Source: Trifolium pratense (lineage: Eukaryota > Streptophyta > Magnoliopsida > Fabales > Fabaceae). From it: a DNA stretch of 64,000 nucleotides. The stretch is taken from positions 34,199,362 to 34,263,361 of the forward strand of contig NC_060061.1 of NCBI RefSeq assembly GCF_020283565.1, written 5' to 3'. The notes below the pieces were generated by a model. The model searched no databases. It saw nothing but the letters and a program-made list of their open reading frames with translations, and had not been told where the DNA came from. Below, in pieces: positions 1-11,800 of the stretch (positions within the stretch are counted from its first letter, which is position 1; every line of letters begins with the position of its first letter). Both the position numbers and the translations under genes were made by a program.

Positions 1-1148
1 TTTGTCTGCTTCTTGGTTCAATCTTTTGCATTTTCGTTATGGTTCTTTTGCCGCTAATTTCTTATATGGGGAAGGGAGGGAGAGTCTCAAACATGCTTCA
101 ATTTGGTGGCGGGATATGTGGAAAACAGGAGGAGCGGAGGAAGGGTGTTGGTTTGTTAATAATATTAGTAGCATTCTCGGCGACGGTAACAATATAGCTT
201 TTTGGAAGGAAAAATGGTTAGGAAGGGAACCGTTAAGTGAACTGTATTCATCTTTGTTCCAAAAATCAACTCATAAAGATGCTTGCATTTCAAATATGGG
301 GATATGGAATAACAACATGTGGTCTTGGAAACTTAATTGGATGGAAGCACTTGATGATGCAGATATTGAATCCCTCAATGAATTGCATCAATTGCTTGAA
401 CAAGTTCGGCCTAACAGAGCTTCTAGCGACAGGCGAAGATGGTCATCAAATTCTGATGGTTCTTTTTCGGTTCGATCAACGTACATGGTTTTGCAGGACA
501 AACGTGTAGGTACTACTCTTGATACAAATACAGTGGCAGCATTGAAAAGATTATGGAAGAACAATGTTCCATCAAAAGTTAGCGTTTTCGGTTGGCGGTT
601 GTTACTTGAAAAATTACCAACCCGGGAGGCTTTATTTTGCAAAGGTATTATCACGAATAATCATGAGAGAAGTTGCGTATTTTGCTTCAAAGAGGTAGAG
701 GACATACAACACATCTTTTTCACTTGCTGCATTACTTCACAAATTTGGCAGAAAATATTTGTTTGGTTGGGCACTAATGTGATCTCTTTTGAGGACGTCA
801 CAAGCCATTTCACTTTGTTTGGTGAATTAGCAAAAGGCAACCATAGCAAGCGAATTCGTCATATAATTTGGCTGGCGACGACATGGAGTATTTGGCGCAT
901 GCGTAATAACATTATTTTTAGAGGAGACTGTGTCAACATATCATCTTTAGTGGAGCAAATTGTTTATTTTTCTTGGTTTTGGTTTATAGGCCGAACAGGG
1001 AACAATGTTAATTTAGTTTTTTCTGAATGGCGTAATAATCCTTTAGATTGTTTTCAACGCATCTAAAGTGATCTATTCTGAATTGTAAGGGTTGAGTACC
1101 CCTTGTACTCCTTATAATTCATTTTTTTGCTTATCAAAAAAAAAAACG
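1..1148 (+). mobile_element. 3' end of a LINE (non-LTR retrotransposon), zf-RVT region
   Basis: An open frame from 2 to 1066 (354 codons, open at the window edge) carries the features found after the reverse transcriptase domain in plant L1-type elements. These are a WW/WR-rich segment, then a zinc-binding zf-RVT block (roughly residues 180-260) with the sequence FGWRLLLEKLPTREAL and a C..C..H...C pattern, then the IWLATTWSIWRMRNNIIF segment. After the stop comes a short 3' UTR (TTGTACTCCTTATAATTC) and an A-run at about 1136-1147, which is the LINE tail. The reverse transcriptase itself must lie left of the window. The frame is open over the visible part, so the insertion is not very old. Sense orientation is plus. 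Confidence 0.9.
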
Positions 1149-2557
1149 ATCACCCTTATTTTGGACTGATTTGCACCATTTTCATCATCACCAAATTGCA
1201 TTTTTTTTTGGGAGAAGACTACAAATTGCATTGCTAGTGAAATAATGAGTTTTTTTGATAAAAAAAAAATAGTGTGAATAACCAAATAAGAAACTCCATT
1301 TTAAAACAAACTTAATTAGGAGATTTAAATTTAAAGATGTGATGTAACACAACACATGCCCAGCACTATTCTTTCAACGACATTCATTCAAACAGAATAC
1401 TGAGCTCGCATATATGTTTTCTTGTCTATATCTATATATGTATGATCGTTTCTTGTCTCTTGAATTGAAAAGCATTTTGATAAAAGTTTAGCAATTATTA
1501 AGAGATAGCATTATTATATCTTGGCTAAAATGTTTGTTGTCTATTATCTTTTCTTTTTTGATGTTTGATTCTATATTTATAAAATTTTAATTGAGTTTTT
1601 TTTATCTTCGTTTTAAATTTCAATGTCATGTTTACTATTTAAATTGTGTTAAAACAAAACACTATTTTAAAACAAAAATAAGGATTATTGTCAAAAAGAA
1701 AAACATAAATAAGGATCATATATCAATATAATTTTTAACCAAAATTCTGGGTTTAGTCCCTGGTTTGGGTATACAAAAGCTTCAAAACTCTTGAGAATTT
1801 GTCGTCCATTTGAGTATACAACAAGGCTCGAGGAATTAGTTTGCACAGTTACACGCAGAGGATACCAATTTACAACAAAAAAAATTAACCAAAAATTTTG
1901 TGTTTCTATATATGCATGGATGAATATAGACTATTTTAGTAATGTAGAAAATTATGGATTTTAAATGTTTAAAAGACCAAACTAAAACTAAAAGAATAAG
2001 ATGCGTCAAAAATCTATTTTAGTCTTACTTTTTCCAGTATATATAGCTTTTTTTATCATCTAAATTCGAATTCAAGATCTAGCAGTTGTATGTGTGAGTT
2101 TTAATGGTACTCACCACTTCGTCCAACACAAAATAAGGCAAAGAACATGTTCTGATCAGAACTCTCAAGAACAGAACACAAACAATGGGACAAATAATTA
2201 CTCAAAAAAAGGACAAATAATTAAAATATATAATTCCAAAAAAATAGTTGAGGAATGTTGTTACCAGTTGTTTGTATTAAATTATTACTTTTGGCCAAAT
2301 AAACCGAAAGATTAGATGCTATATGAAATAATTAATAAAAAATAAAAGTGCTATGAGAATAGATACACCACTGAGATTTCTAATCAAAATGTGTGATTTC
2401 ATCAAAAGCATAAATATTTCACTCGCATTTGTCGTGCAATATTTCATTTTGGAGAATGGACTAAACAACCAATTTAAGACTATATATATGCACATTATAT
2501 ATTGATGAAAATCATAAGGTTTAACTAATCATTCATATACATTTTCACAGTCAAAAT
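1149..2557. other. Gene-free upstream region of the first WAT1-related gene
   Basis: AT-rich intergenic DNA with poly-A and poly-T runs and only short chance frames. The right end should contain the promoter of the gene starting at 2558, but no convincing TATA element could be singled out among many AT runs. Confidence 0.6.
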
Positions 2558-5099
2558 ATGGGTGAAATAGGTCCATATTTGGCAGTGTTTATAATACAAT
2601 TAATTTATTCTGGTATGACATTGTTGTCTAAGGCTGTGTTTAACGGTGGAATGAAAACTTCTGTGTTTGTTTTTTATAGACAACTTATTGGAGCCATTGT
2701 TATGGTCCCTCTAGCTTTGATATTTGAAAGGTAGTCTTGAAAATATATATGTTCTTTTTTTTCCTCTAAATAACTAGTTTAGAAATTTATACACATCAAG
2801 TACGGAATAAGACTGTCTCCCGTGAAAAATTCACCGGAGGTAGTCCAGTGTTAATCATCGCCATTCAGATCTCACTACAGAGAAATGCCACGGCAGATTT
2901 GAACTTGTGACTCGGCATATCAAATTTTCATGCATTCTTTTTATACCATCTAAAATTATACTTATGTGACATATAATATGTTTTTACTTTATATTTGCTA
3001 ACATAATGTATGGTACAGGAAACAAGCTGTGCCAGTGACATTCTCATTTATGACCATATTCAAGATTTTTATGCTTTCATTATTGGGGTAGGACAATATT
3101 AGTAGTACAGTAGTACTCTTCTTTAATCTTTATGTGATACTTCAACAAATGCTATTTTGACAAAGAATCTTAGGACTAATTAGGTCTATAATCCTACTTG
3201 GTTACTTTTCAGAATTACTTTAACTCTGAATGTGCATGGTCTTGCTCTTTCTTATACATCTGCTATGTTGGCTGCTGCAATTGTTAATTGCCTCCCTGCT
3301 TCTACATTCTTCTTTGCTGTTCTCCTCAGGTAAAATTTGGAAAATTACATTTATTTTCAATTACTCAATCCGTGACAAAATATAAACAAAATTTCACTTT
3401 TCAAATTTATTGCATAATTGATGTATCTGGTCATATAGCAAAAAAAAAAAACATCTAACAGTCTGTGTAACTACTTTTAATAAATAATTGATTTTGGGTA
3501 GTATGCTAGAGGTCACGAGTTCGATCCTCAGCTCGGTGAAATAGACATGTCTATGAAGATGTGGACTACCTGCATCTAGACAGAAAGACCCTATGAAGCT
3601 TCACTGTTCCCTGGGATTGGCTTTTGTAAATCTATGATTTGGGGAAACTTACAATTAATTGGAAAATGTTTCATGCACAACCATACACCCAAATATTATA
3701 GCAAATATGATTATGACCAGCTTATGATATATTGTAGAATGGAGAAGGTAAATATAAGGACAAAATCTGGAATTTCAAAGATAGGGAGTGTATTATTGTG
3801 CATGGCTGGTGTAGCAATCCTTGCATTTTACAAGGGACCTCAGTTACAGGTTCATCATCTCCTATCTAGATATCATCACAACAATCAACAACATGAAGAT
3901 CATTTTTCATATGACAAAAAATGGATTTTGGGTTCTTTACTCTTGTTCCTAGCTACCATCATGTGGAGTTTGTGGCTTGTACTTCAGGTACAATATGTGT
4001 TTGTACCATTAATTTAATTTAATTCTCTGCCTTTTGAATAATTTAATTCCCACTGATCCAAAAAAATTATTGAAAATAAAAATAGGCTCAGTTACTTAAA
4101 AGTTACCCTTCAAAGCTAACATTCATGAGCATTCAGAGCTTATCAAGTGCAATTCAGTCATTTTTCGTTGCCATAGCTTTTGAAAGAGATATTGAGCAGT
4201 GGAAGTTGGGATGGAACATGAGACTGCTAGCAGTTGTTTACTGTGTAAGTATATAATATTAATATTAAAGTAACATGTTCTATTTATATGCACATTCTTT
4301 TCTACAGTTCATTTTTATGCTGCCAAGAATATTGGTCATGTAATCATGATTGATACTACTTCCGGTTCTTTTTTATAAGAGACAACAAAGTCGATAAAAG
4401 TTGATGTATCTGAACCAGATACATCAACTTTTGTTGATACTACCTTAGGAAAAAACATGAAAATGTGTATAGCATTAAATTTGATGATTATGATGTATAT
4501 TATCCTAAAAATGTAACAGGGGACACTAGTGACTGCAGTTGCATATTACCTGCAAGCACTAGTGATTGGTAAGAAAGGACCAGTTTTCCCTGCAACTTGG
4601 AATCCACTGAGCTTTATAATCGCTACCATTGGTTCTGTTTTGATCTTGGGAGAGACACTGTGTTTAGGAAGGTGAGTTGCAATCATAATAGCTCTTAGTT
4701 TATCATAAATACTAAGGATACAAAAATGGGGAAGGGAATTTTTTTTACTAATAAAGTGACACTGATGATCATTTTACGACAGTCTGTGGGAATTTGAACT
4801 TCATACTTTGAGATTACAATGCTAAGCACTTAGATTGAGCTAGCTCCTTACATGCGCACTAAAAACTAGTCAAATAAATCATAAGTTAACTTATTGACAT
4901 TGTCTTGATGCTTATACATTTGATTGGTTTGATTTTCAGTGTTTTGGGTGGGATTCTGCTGGTTTTAAGTCTGTACACTGTTTTGTGGGCAAAAAGCAAA
5001 GAAGGAATCACTCATCAAAATTCTTTACCTATTCAAGCATATAAAGAATGTGCAGACCAGGTGAAAACAGATGTAGCATGTAGCAAACCACCGCAATGA
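2558..5099 (+). CDS. WAT1-related protein (EamA/DMT transporter, nodulin MtN21-like), copy 1, intact
   Basis: Seven exons read as one frame: 2558-2730, 3019-3087, 3213-3329, 3738-3987, 4086-4244, 4520-4671 and 4940-5099. They total 1080 nt, or 359 residues, and every intron is GT-AG. The start MGEIGPYLAVFIIQLIYSGM is the usual N-terminus of this family, and length and exon phases fit it. Ten hydrophobic segments in two EamA repeats are expected. Visible markers are FVFYRQ in the first repeat, LAFYKGPQL at the repeat linker, FERDIEQWKLGW, and ILGETLCLGR followed by LGGILLVLSLYTVLWAK near the C-terminus. The family includes the vacuolar auxin exporter WAT1 and the amino-acid exporters UMAMIT/SIAR1; the substrate here is unknown. 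It is a plant membrane protein of plasma membrane or tonoplast. Introns 3 and 6 hold tRNA-like SINE remnants. Confidence 0.92.
3490..3640 (+). repeat. tRNA-derived SINE-like sequence in intron 3
   Basis: The stretch contains a good pol III box B (GAGTTCGATCC at about 3520-3530) preceded by TAGAGGTCAC, followed by a non-tRNA body that ends near TGGGATTGGCTTTTG. The ends and target-site duplication are not clear, so this may be a truncated copy. Confidence 0.5.
4785..4855 (-). repeat. Possible SINE head in intron 6 (antisense)
   Basis: On the minus strand TAGCTCAATCTAAGTGC resembles a box A and AAGTTCAAATTCC a box B, at tRNA-like spacing. It is short and degenerate. Confidence 0.35.
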
Positions 5100-5506
5100 C
5101 AACCATAGTTTTTCTTTTTTTGCTTTCTTCCCATCAGAATTCGAACTTTGGTCCGCCATGATGTTGGAGTATAATCCCTTCTACTAGGAAAAAAGATATT
5201 ACCTAGGAGTTTGATTTATCTTGTGTTTTTACTTACTTTATTACTATATTAGATTACTTTATGTAAAGTTCTTACCAAAAATCGAATTCAGATTCTCCTG
5301 AATGATTCGTCCTCGCGGAAGTTCATTAACCACATAAGTGAGAAAAGTGCAGAATATATAAAATGAAAATTGTATTAGAAATGAAAATTATGATTACAAA
5401 GAAATTATATACCATGCTGGTAAAATACTATGCTAACTAACTAATCTAATTAATAAAACTAACCGTGTTTTGTGTTTATTAAATTGCACTCATTGGAAAC
5501 CAATTT

Positions 5507-5665
5507 TAAGAACCCAATTGGGTTGGTCTGGTGGTATTGACTTGATTGGGTTGGTCTGATGATATTGACTTGAGACTTGAGAGTGTGCTCTTCCTTAAGG
5601 TCTCAGGTTCGATTCTATCTGGTGCCAATTTGGATGACTAATTTAGCTTGTTCAAAAAAAAAATT
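5507..5665 (+). repeat. SINE with poly-A tail and target-site duplication
   Basis: A tRNA-like head (TTGGTCTGGTGGTATTGACT as box A region, CAGGTTCGATTC as box B) ends in an A-run at 5654-5663. The nine bases AACCAATTT occur directly before (5498-5506) and after (5666-5674), as expected for target-site duplication. An internal repeat of the GGTTGGTCTG(A/G)TG segment duplicates the head. Confidence 0.75.
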
Positions 5666-5674
5666 AACCAATTT

Positions 5675-6111
5675 CAATTTTGAGGATGCTTTCCTTTTTT
5701 ATCCTCAAATAATTTTAAAAAGAGAAAACTTCACCTTTAAGTAATTGACCACACACTTTCATTGCCATGTAAACTTTTTAATTATTGCATGTGTTTAATT
5801 ACAATTGTATTGTCTTGCTTCGTTAATTGGGAAGGTTTTGTTGTCTAAGTTACAAGTTTATATAGAGAGCCACTTTTGTAAAAAGAAAAAGGAGTAGCTA
5901 TAAAACCGGGAAAGATAAATCTAACAGCGTCAAACTTTATGATGATTTTTGATGAGTTACTCTTCCACCCACCTTAATTTAAAAATATTATATGTCGAAA
6001 TGTAATAACTTTAGTATAGAAAATTGAGTTTTTATTAGGTGGCACGATCAGATTGAAATGCTTGATTGAATTATTGAAAATAGGTGTTTTTGTTAGAAAT
6101 ATATATTATAC
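5675..6111. other. Gene-free AT-rich spacer
   Basis: Nothing beyond AT-rich sequence and short frames was seen between the SINE and the TIR element. Confidence 0.5.
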
Positions 6112-6773
6112 GAGTTAGGATCCGTTAACACTAGGTGTCAAACTTTAATTTGACACCAAATCTCAATCGTTTATTTTTTATAATCAAAGACTAATAATAG
6201 TTTCCTATATTAAAACTCATATGTGTATCTATTTAGCAGATTCCTTATTTTTCGATGACATAAAAATTTGATTTGTTTTACAAAAAAAAAATTAATTTGT
6301 TGTTCTACAGGAAAAAAAATTGATTTGTTGTTATTCAATCTCCCCCATAGTGGTTAACTTCAACATCAAATATTTATCTAAAATTTATGCAATCGATTGC
6401 AGATGTTGAGTACTACTTTCGTGTTAGAAAACTCTCTGACTTAAATTGAGTTTGTATTCAATTCTTAGGAGTACACAATTTTTTTTTGACGCAAGGTGTA
6501 CACAATTAAGAGTAGTTTTCTGGGTATGCATAATGGATTGTGTTATGTAGTTAAAGTTAATAATCAATTTTTTTTTGGTAGAATAACAAATTAAAAAAAA
6601 AATTGGGAAAATAAATCAAATTTGTATGCCACCGAAAAATAATGAATCTTCTAAATAGATACACACATGAGTTAATATAGGAAACTATTATTAGCCTTTG
6701 ATTTAAAAAAATAAACGGTTGAGATTTGGTGTCAAATTAAAGTTTGACACCTGGTGTCAACGGATCTTAACTC
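6112..6773. mobile_element. Non-autonomous TIR (foldback) element, 662 bp
   Basis: The first and last roughly 130 bases are inverted copies of one another. The left end starts GAGTTAGGATCCGTTAACAC, and the reverse complement of the right end starts GAGTTAAGATCCGTTGACAC. The match continues through GGTGTCAAACTTTAATTTGA (itself palindromic) to the segment with TAGTTTCCTATATTA. The centre is AT-rich with no coding capacity. Flanks are ATATTATA-like on both sides, so a target-site duplication is possible but cannot be separated from background AT sequence. Confidence 0.8.
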
Positions 6774-7366
6774 ATATTATATTACTCAAATTGTTTGAAA
6801 CTTTGAATAAACTAATCTATATTGAATAACAGAACTTAGACTAACCTTCAAATCCGCATATGAACTGAACGGGAAGAATGAATCCTATAAATAAAGGAAG
6901 AATGAACTGTTGGGACGCCGGTTGTTCAGAGGATGAATTTGTTATCAATTCTCTTGTGTAAGTTGAGCTTCATGAATTTTTATTTTGAGTCCCACAACGG
7001 AAGTAATGAATCTGATGTGAGGATTATATGGGATTGAACAAACTTCTCCTTTAAATCATAAGTTTGAGGTGAAATTAGATCAATCCATATCACAAATACA
7101 CCAAGATGCATGCTACAAAGCTCTAAACTTTTTTTTTATAATAATAATAATAATAATAAAATAATAAAATAATATGACATAGTTTATATGAGTTTAACTC
7201 AGGTGATATGAATATCACATTCGAACTTCAAAATACTTTAGTTTAAAAGAGTGATAGTTCATTTCTTCCGTGAGGAGTCGAGGACCAAGCAAGCAATAAG
7301 CCAACACATACCCTTAAATGTCTTATTGTCTTCTACGCCTCCAATGTATATGTGAAGCCAATTTTC
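6774..7366. other. Gene-free spacer
   Basis: AT-rich sequence with an ATA trinucleotide run near 7140-7170. No coding or RNA signal was seen. Confidence 0.5.
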
Positions 7367-7389
7367 TATATATATATATATATATATAT

Positions 7390-7532
7390 GGGATTTGCTA
7401 ATGCACACCCACTGTTTTTTATGAAGGTGTGCATTAGCAACATACACCTTAAAGTGTATTTAACTACTTTTTAGTTATCATTTGCTAACACACACCTTCT
7501 AAAAATTAAGTAGGTGTATTATAGCAAATGCC
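7390..7532. mobile_element. MITE inside (TA)n microsatellite, unit 1
   Basis: Inverted ends GGGATTTGCTAATGCACACC and (reverse complement of the right end) GGCATTTGCTATAATACACC bound a 143-bp unit with an internal palindrome (AAGGTGTGCATTAGCAAC...GCTAACACACACCTT). It is preceded by (TA)n at 7367-7389 and followed by TATA, so the insertion target was a TA run. Confidence 0.75.
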
Positions 7533-7536
7533 TATA

Positions 7537-7674
7537 GGAGTTGCTAACGTACACCCACTTATTTTTTAGAAGGTGTGCATTAGCAACATGCACCCTAAGG
7601 TGTATTTAACTACTTTTTAGTTATAATTTGCTAACACACACCTTCTTAAAAATAAGCGGGTGTACGTTAGCAAA

Positions 7675-7678
<4 letters not shown>
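7537..7678. mobile_element. MITE inside (TA)n microsatellite, unit 2
   Basis: A second copy of the same element starts GGAGTTGCTAACGTACACCC and ends GGGTGTACGTTAGCAAAACC. It lies in direct tandem with unit 1, separated by TATA only. The two units share most bases. The (TA)n run resumes straight after it. Confidence 0.75.

Positions 7679-7746
<68 letters not shown>
7679..7746. repeat. (TA)n microsatellite, about 34 units
   Basis: Uninterrupted alternating T and A. With 7367-7389 it frames the two MITEs. Confidence 0.95.
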
Positions 7747-7748
<2 letters not shown>

Positions 7749-8893
7749 ACTTAAATTTAGTTTCTTTTTTTTTTTTGGTACAATAAATTTAGTTTCTTTA
7801 TTTTGATATTTTTAAATTTTTGTTTTCTTTTAAAAATACTAACTTTTTGATCCATCTATTTTAAAAACCAACATTTTTTTAAGTTTCCTTCTCATTTTGG
7901 TGCTGCAATTGCTGAGAGGGGGACTTAAAAAAATATTAACTTTTAAAATAAGGAGACCAAAAATCTGATTTTTAAAAAGGACCAATAAAAACACCAAAAA
8001 TACAACTTTAAAATGTCTTCCAAAAAATAATAACTCCTTATTATTTAAGAATAACTCCTTCAAAAAAAAAGTTTTAAAATAATAACAAATATTTTATATA
8101 TCACGATCACCTATCCATCAGCCTGAAATACGACATTTATCAATGAAGCTTTTTGACACCAAAAACCGATCTAATCGAGTCATTGCAGTTCCGTCGACGT
8201 CATGAGTAAACCAAGTGAGTTGCTTCCCCACCACTTGAACATCTACTACCTTCATTAAGTCAACAAAAAGAAAGAAATCCACACCCTTTCACTTTGAATG
8301 CATCCCCTATTACTACCTCGTCTTTCCCCTACATTCAGAATTGCATTGAAATATTTTTTTAAGTACTTGATAATGCAATTAAATGCATGCACCTAAAAAA
8401 TTGAAAGGAATATTCCAAAAAAGATTAAAAAAACAAACTCAAGAGACAGTATCAAATACTCCTTTAAATGAACTATAAACAAAAAAAAATCTAGGAAGTC
8501 AAATGTAATTTTTTTTTGGGTTCAAAAGTCAAATGTAATTAATTTTATTTGACACTTTTTTTTTTCACCACCAGTTTAATCTGGTTCGGGGATCATTTCT
8601 GACACTTTTGTTTTCTAATAAAATTTAACACATGTTTTAAATTCAATAGATTACTTTTTGTTTGTTTCTTTTGCTTATATTAGTAACTTGCTTGAATATG
8701 TAATTACATTGTGGACTCCACTCCTTTATATTAGTAACTTGCTTGAATATGTAATTACTTGCTTTGAATATGGAATTACATTGTGGTCTCCACTCCCTCA
8801 TTGCCTTAAAAAGGAATAACTTGTTTACATATATATATGATAAGTGTATTTGTATATGAACTCATAAACATCTCCTCAAGAAGAAGGTAAAAA
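7747..8893 (+). promoter_or_regulatory. Upstream region of the second WAT1-related gene
   Basis: Gene-free AT-rich sequence. At about 8678-8790 the block TATTAGTAACTTGCTTGAAT is duplicated in tandem with its AATTACATTGTGG follow-on. CATATATATATGATAAG at 8828-8844 is a plausible TATA region, 50-65 bp before the start codon. The last hundred bases (from about 8795) reappear before the broken copy at 20876. Confidence 0.5.
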
Positions 8894-11800
8894 ATGATTA
8901 TGAAAGGAAAAAAGCCATATGTGGTTGTGTTTGTGATACAAACTATATATGCAGCTATGTTTCTACTCTCCAAAGCTGCATTTGATCATGGCATGAACAA
9001 TTTCATCTTTGTTTTCTATAGACAAGCATTAGCAACCATTTTCCTCATACCTTTTGCTTTCATCTTCGAATGGTACGTACGTGTGTGGAAATTAATATTA
9101 ATGTCTTATGTATTTAACTTATTGTTAATTTCTTGGTTCATGAATTTGAATTATATATTTCTTTGATGCAGGAAAATTGCACCCCCTTTGTCTTTCAGGA
9201 CCTTCTGCAAGATTTTCTTCCTTTCTCTCTTCGGGTATATACATCAAAATATTAGAAATTATACTTTACTGCTTCGTGCAAAATATAAGTAAAATTTGGG
9301 TAAATTATATCAATTTTTTTTTTTTATCAATTTTTGGTTATATTTTAGAAGTACATTTTTACACATGATTTTTTTTAACTATAATTTTTACACATGACAT
9401 TAATTATAGTTATAAAACAATTTTAAAAGTTTGAATGCATGCACAAATTCGAAAACAATTTCGATATTTAATTTTTTTTTTTTGTTTTTTGATAAGCGAT
9501 ATTTAAAATTTAGTAACATGTATTTTAAAGACACATATTAATGTACGTTTAAATTAACACGTAATATCCCTCTTAATTAAATTTCAGCATTACGTTGAGC
9601 TTGGATATAAATGGTATTGGTTTGATTTACACCTCTCCAACTTTGGCAGCTGCTACCACAAATTGTCTTCCAGTTATCACCTTCTTTTTAGCACTCATAC
9701 TTAGGTAAGGAACATAGGGTTTTATTTTAGTCAATTATCATAATTTAACTTTTTAAGATAAATAGGTAAAAAAAATCGGATTTAAATTCCGACTTTTAAA
9801 TATCGCAATATTCCTACTAATTAAACTATGTTCATAACGACAACCCCAGACCTTAGTACGGAACATAGTTCTTAATTAAAACATGATAATATATATAGTT
9901 TTCCATTTTATTAAATTATAGCTTAAGCATGTTGAAAGATTAGTTTACATATTCTATCCCTTGTTAGAACTAACTTTAATTGATTTCTTCAGTTGATTAA
10001 CATTCCAGTTTTAGCTATATATTGCACATATTTTAATATTAATTTCTATGCATAAGATTCCGAGTGCACCATCCTTGGTTTTTTTTTATTAATAGGAATT
10101 TATGGAAAAGCATGAATTATATATGTAGCTATACTATATATATATATAGATGATTAGTCAATAATATGTAATATTTTAAACAAAAGAACTAGACAGATAG
10201 GTATATACTTTAAATATAATATGAAGGTATCTTGATAATTGATACCAAAAGAATAAAAAGATAAAGATATGAGGCAATTGTAAAGTACACATATCAGATT
10301 AAGATTTCATTCATATATTTTCAACAGCTCTTTCTTATAAAGTTTTCTAGTGATTCTTACCTGATATAATTTTTTAAAGCAATTTGGTCATGTGTGTTTG
10401 TATATTAATAGTTTTGTGCAAAGGCGTGTAACCAAAAAAAAAAAAAAAAAAGTTTTGTGCAAAGGTGTCAAAATGTGTTTATTGTAAATGTGTCAAAATT
10501 ATTCGCCTTTCCTTATCTAGGTTGATCGGTTACTGTCGTAGCATTTTGTATTGAAATTATAGAACATGTCTAGCTTACAAAGATAATTGTTCCAAGAAAT
10601 TTTGATAACGATTAGCTTACAAAGAAATTTACTGCAAAAAACCTTGTGAAATATTAAACGGTAATGCTATGGGTTAAGTTACTTGGATATGTGTGGAAGC
10701 GATGTTTTGCGGGAAAGGTTAATTCGCATAACTACTTAGTCTATGTTTGGTTACGCGTTTCCACTCCTCAAACTCACGTTTTGACCGCTAAACGTGATTC
10801 TTGTCTTTTGCCAACATGTTTGGTTTTGTCTTCAACAATTGATTCTAACTTCTAAACGCGAGTATACCAGAAGCCAGGAATCATAGCTTTCACGGTGACT
10901 CAAAATCAATTCTTGATTTGTTGTTGGGTTACAGAGTCATAATTTTTATTATTCCATCATTGCCCTTAACCACTATCATCAGTTACTCAACACATATTCA
11001 CAACAACACAAATCCTGATGATGTTACCTTTCCTCTCTGAAATTCACAGCAATATATATTCATCTCCCAAATATAGAAACGGTGATGATGGTCCTATTAA
11101 AAGCGAGCAAAGACGAGCACAAATCCTGGATCTTGAAATTAGAGAATTGTGAAAGTGAAAATGGTGACTTATTGAGAAATATCATTCATTGATTTGGAAG
11201 GGAGATTGAGGGTTTGTATTGAAGGAAAAAGGAGGTGAGAAATGAATATGTTGAAAGCGTATTGAGAGATGAGGGAAGAAGATAATGGAAATGGTAAAGG
11301 GAAGGTACTAGAGAAATGGAGATAGTTGGAGTATTTTTTGTTGACAAATTTTTTAAATTGATTTTAATTAATTGGATAAACTCAAAGCGGTTGTCACATT
11401 TAATCAAATTAAACATTATATAATTTCGCTTATCAAAAAAAAAAAATTATATAATTTCACTTGGTCTTCATATTTATCTTGATATTGTATATTATACCCT
11501 TTTGGTAATTTTCACATCTAAAAGCAATTTTAATTTCAAATTACCAAACAACATTAAAAGTTGAGAATCACTTTTGAATAATATATCCAAACATAAATCA
11601 ATTCTAACCAACTCACTTTTAACTAAAATCAATTCTGTTAAACTCAATTCTACCAAACTCAATTTTAGCCAACACTAAACCAAACACACACTTAGCATTT
11701 ATATTAAGTAAGATAAGATAAGATGTGCATTCCAGCTTACAAAGACAATTCTTGCCAGAAACATCTATAATGATTAGCGGCATAAGTTATGGTGCATAAG

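Noticed and set aside
11186..11416. 76-codon minus-strand frame in the intron element 10740-11690
   Set aside because: Ser/Leu/Phe-rich, no domain, and lies in a non-autonomous transposon.
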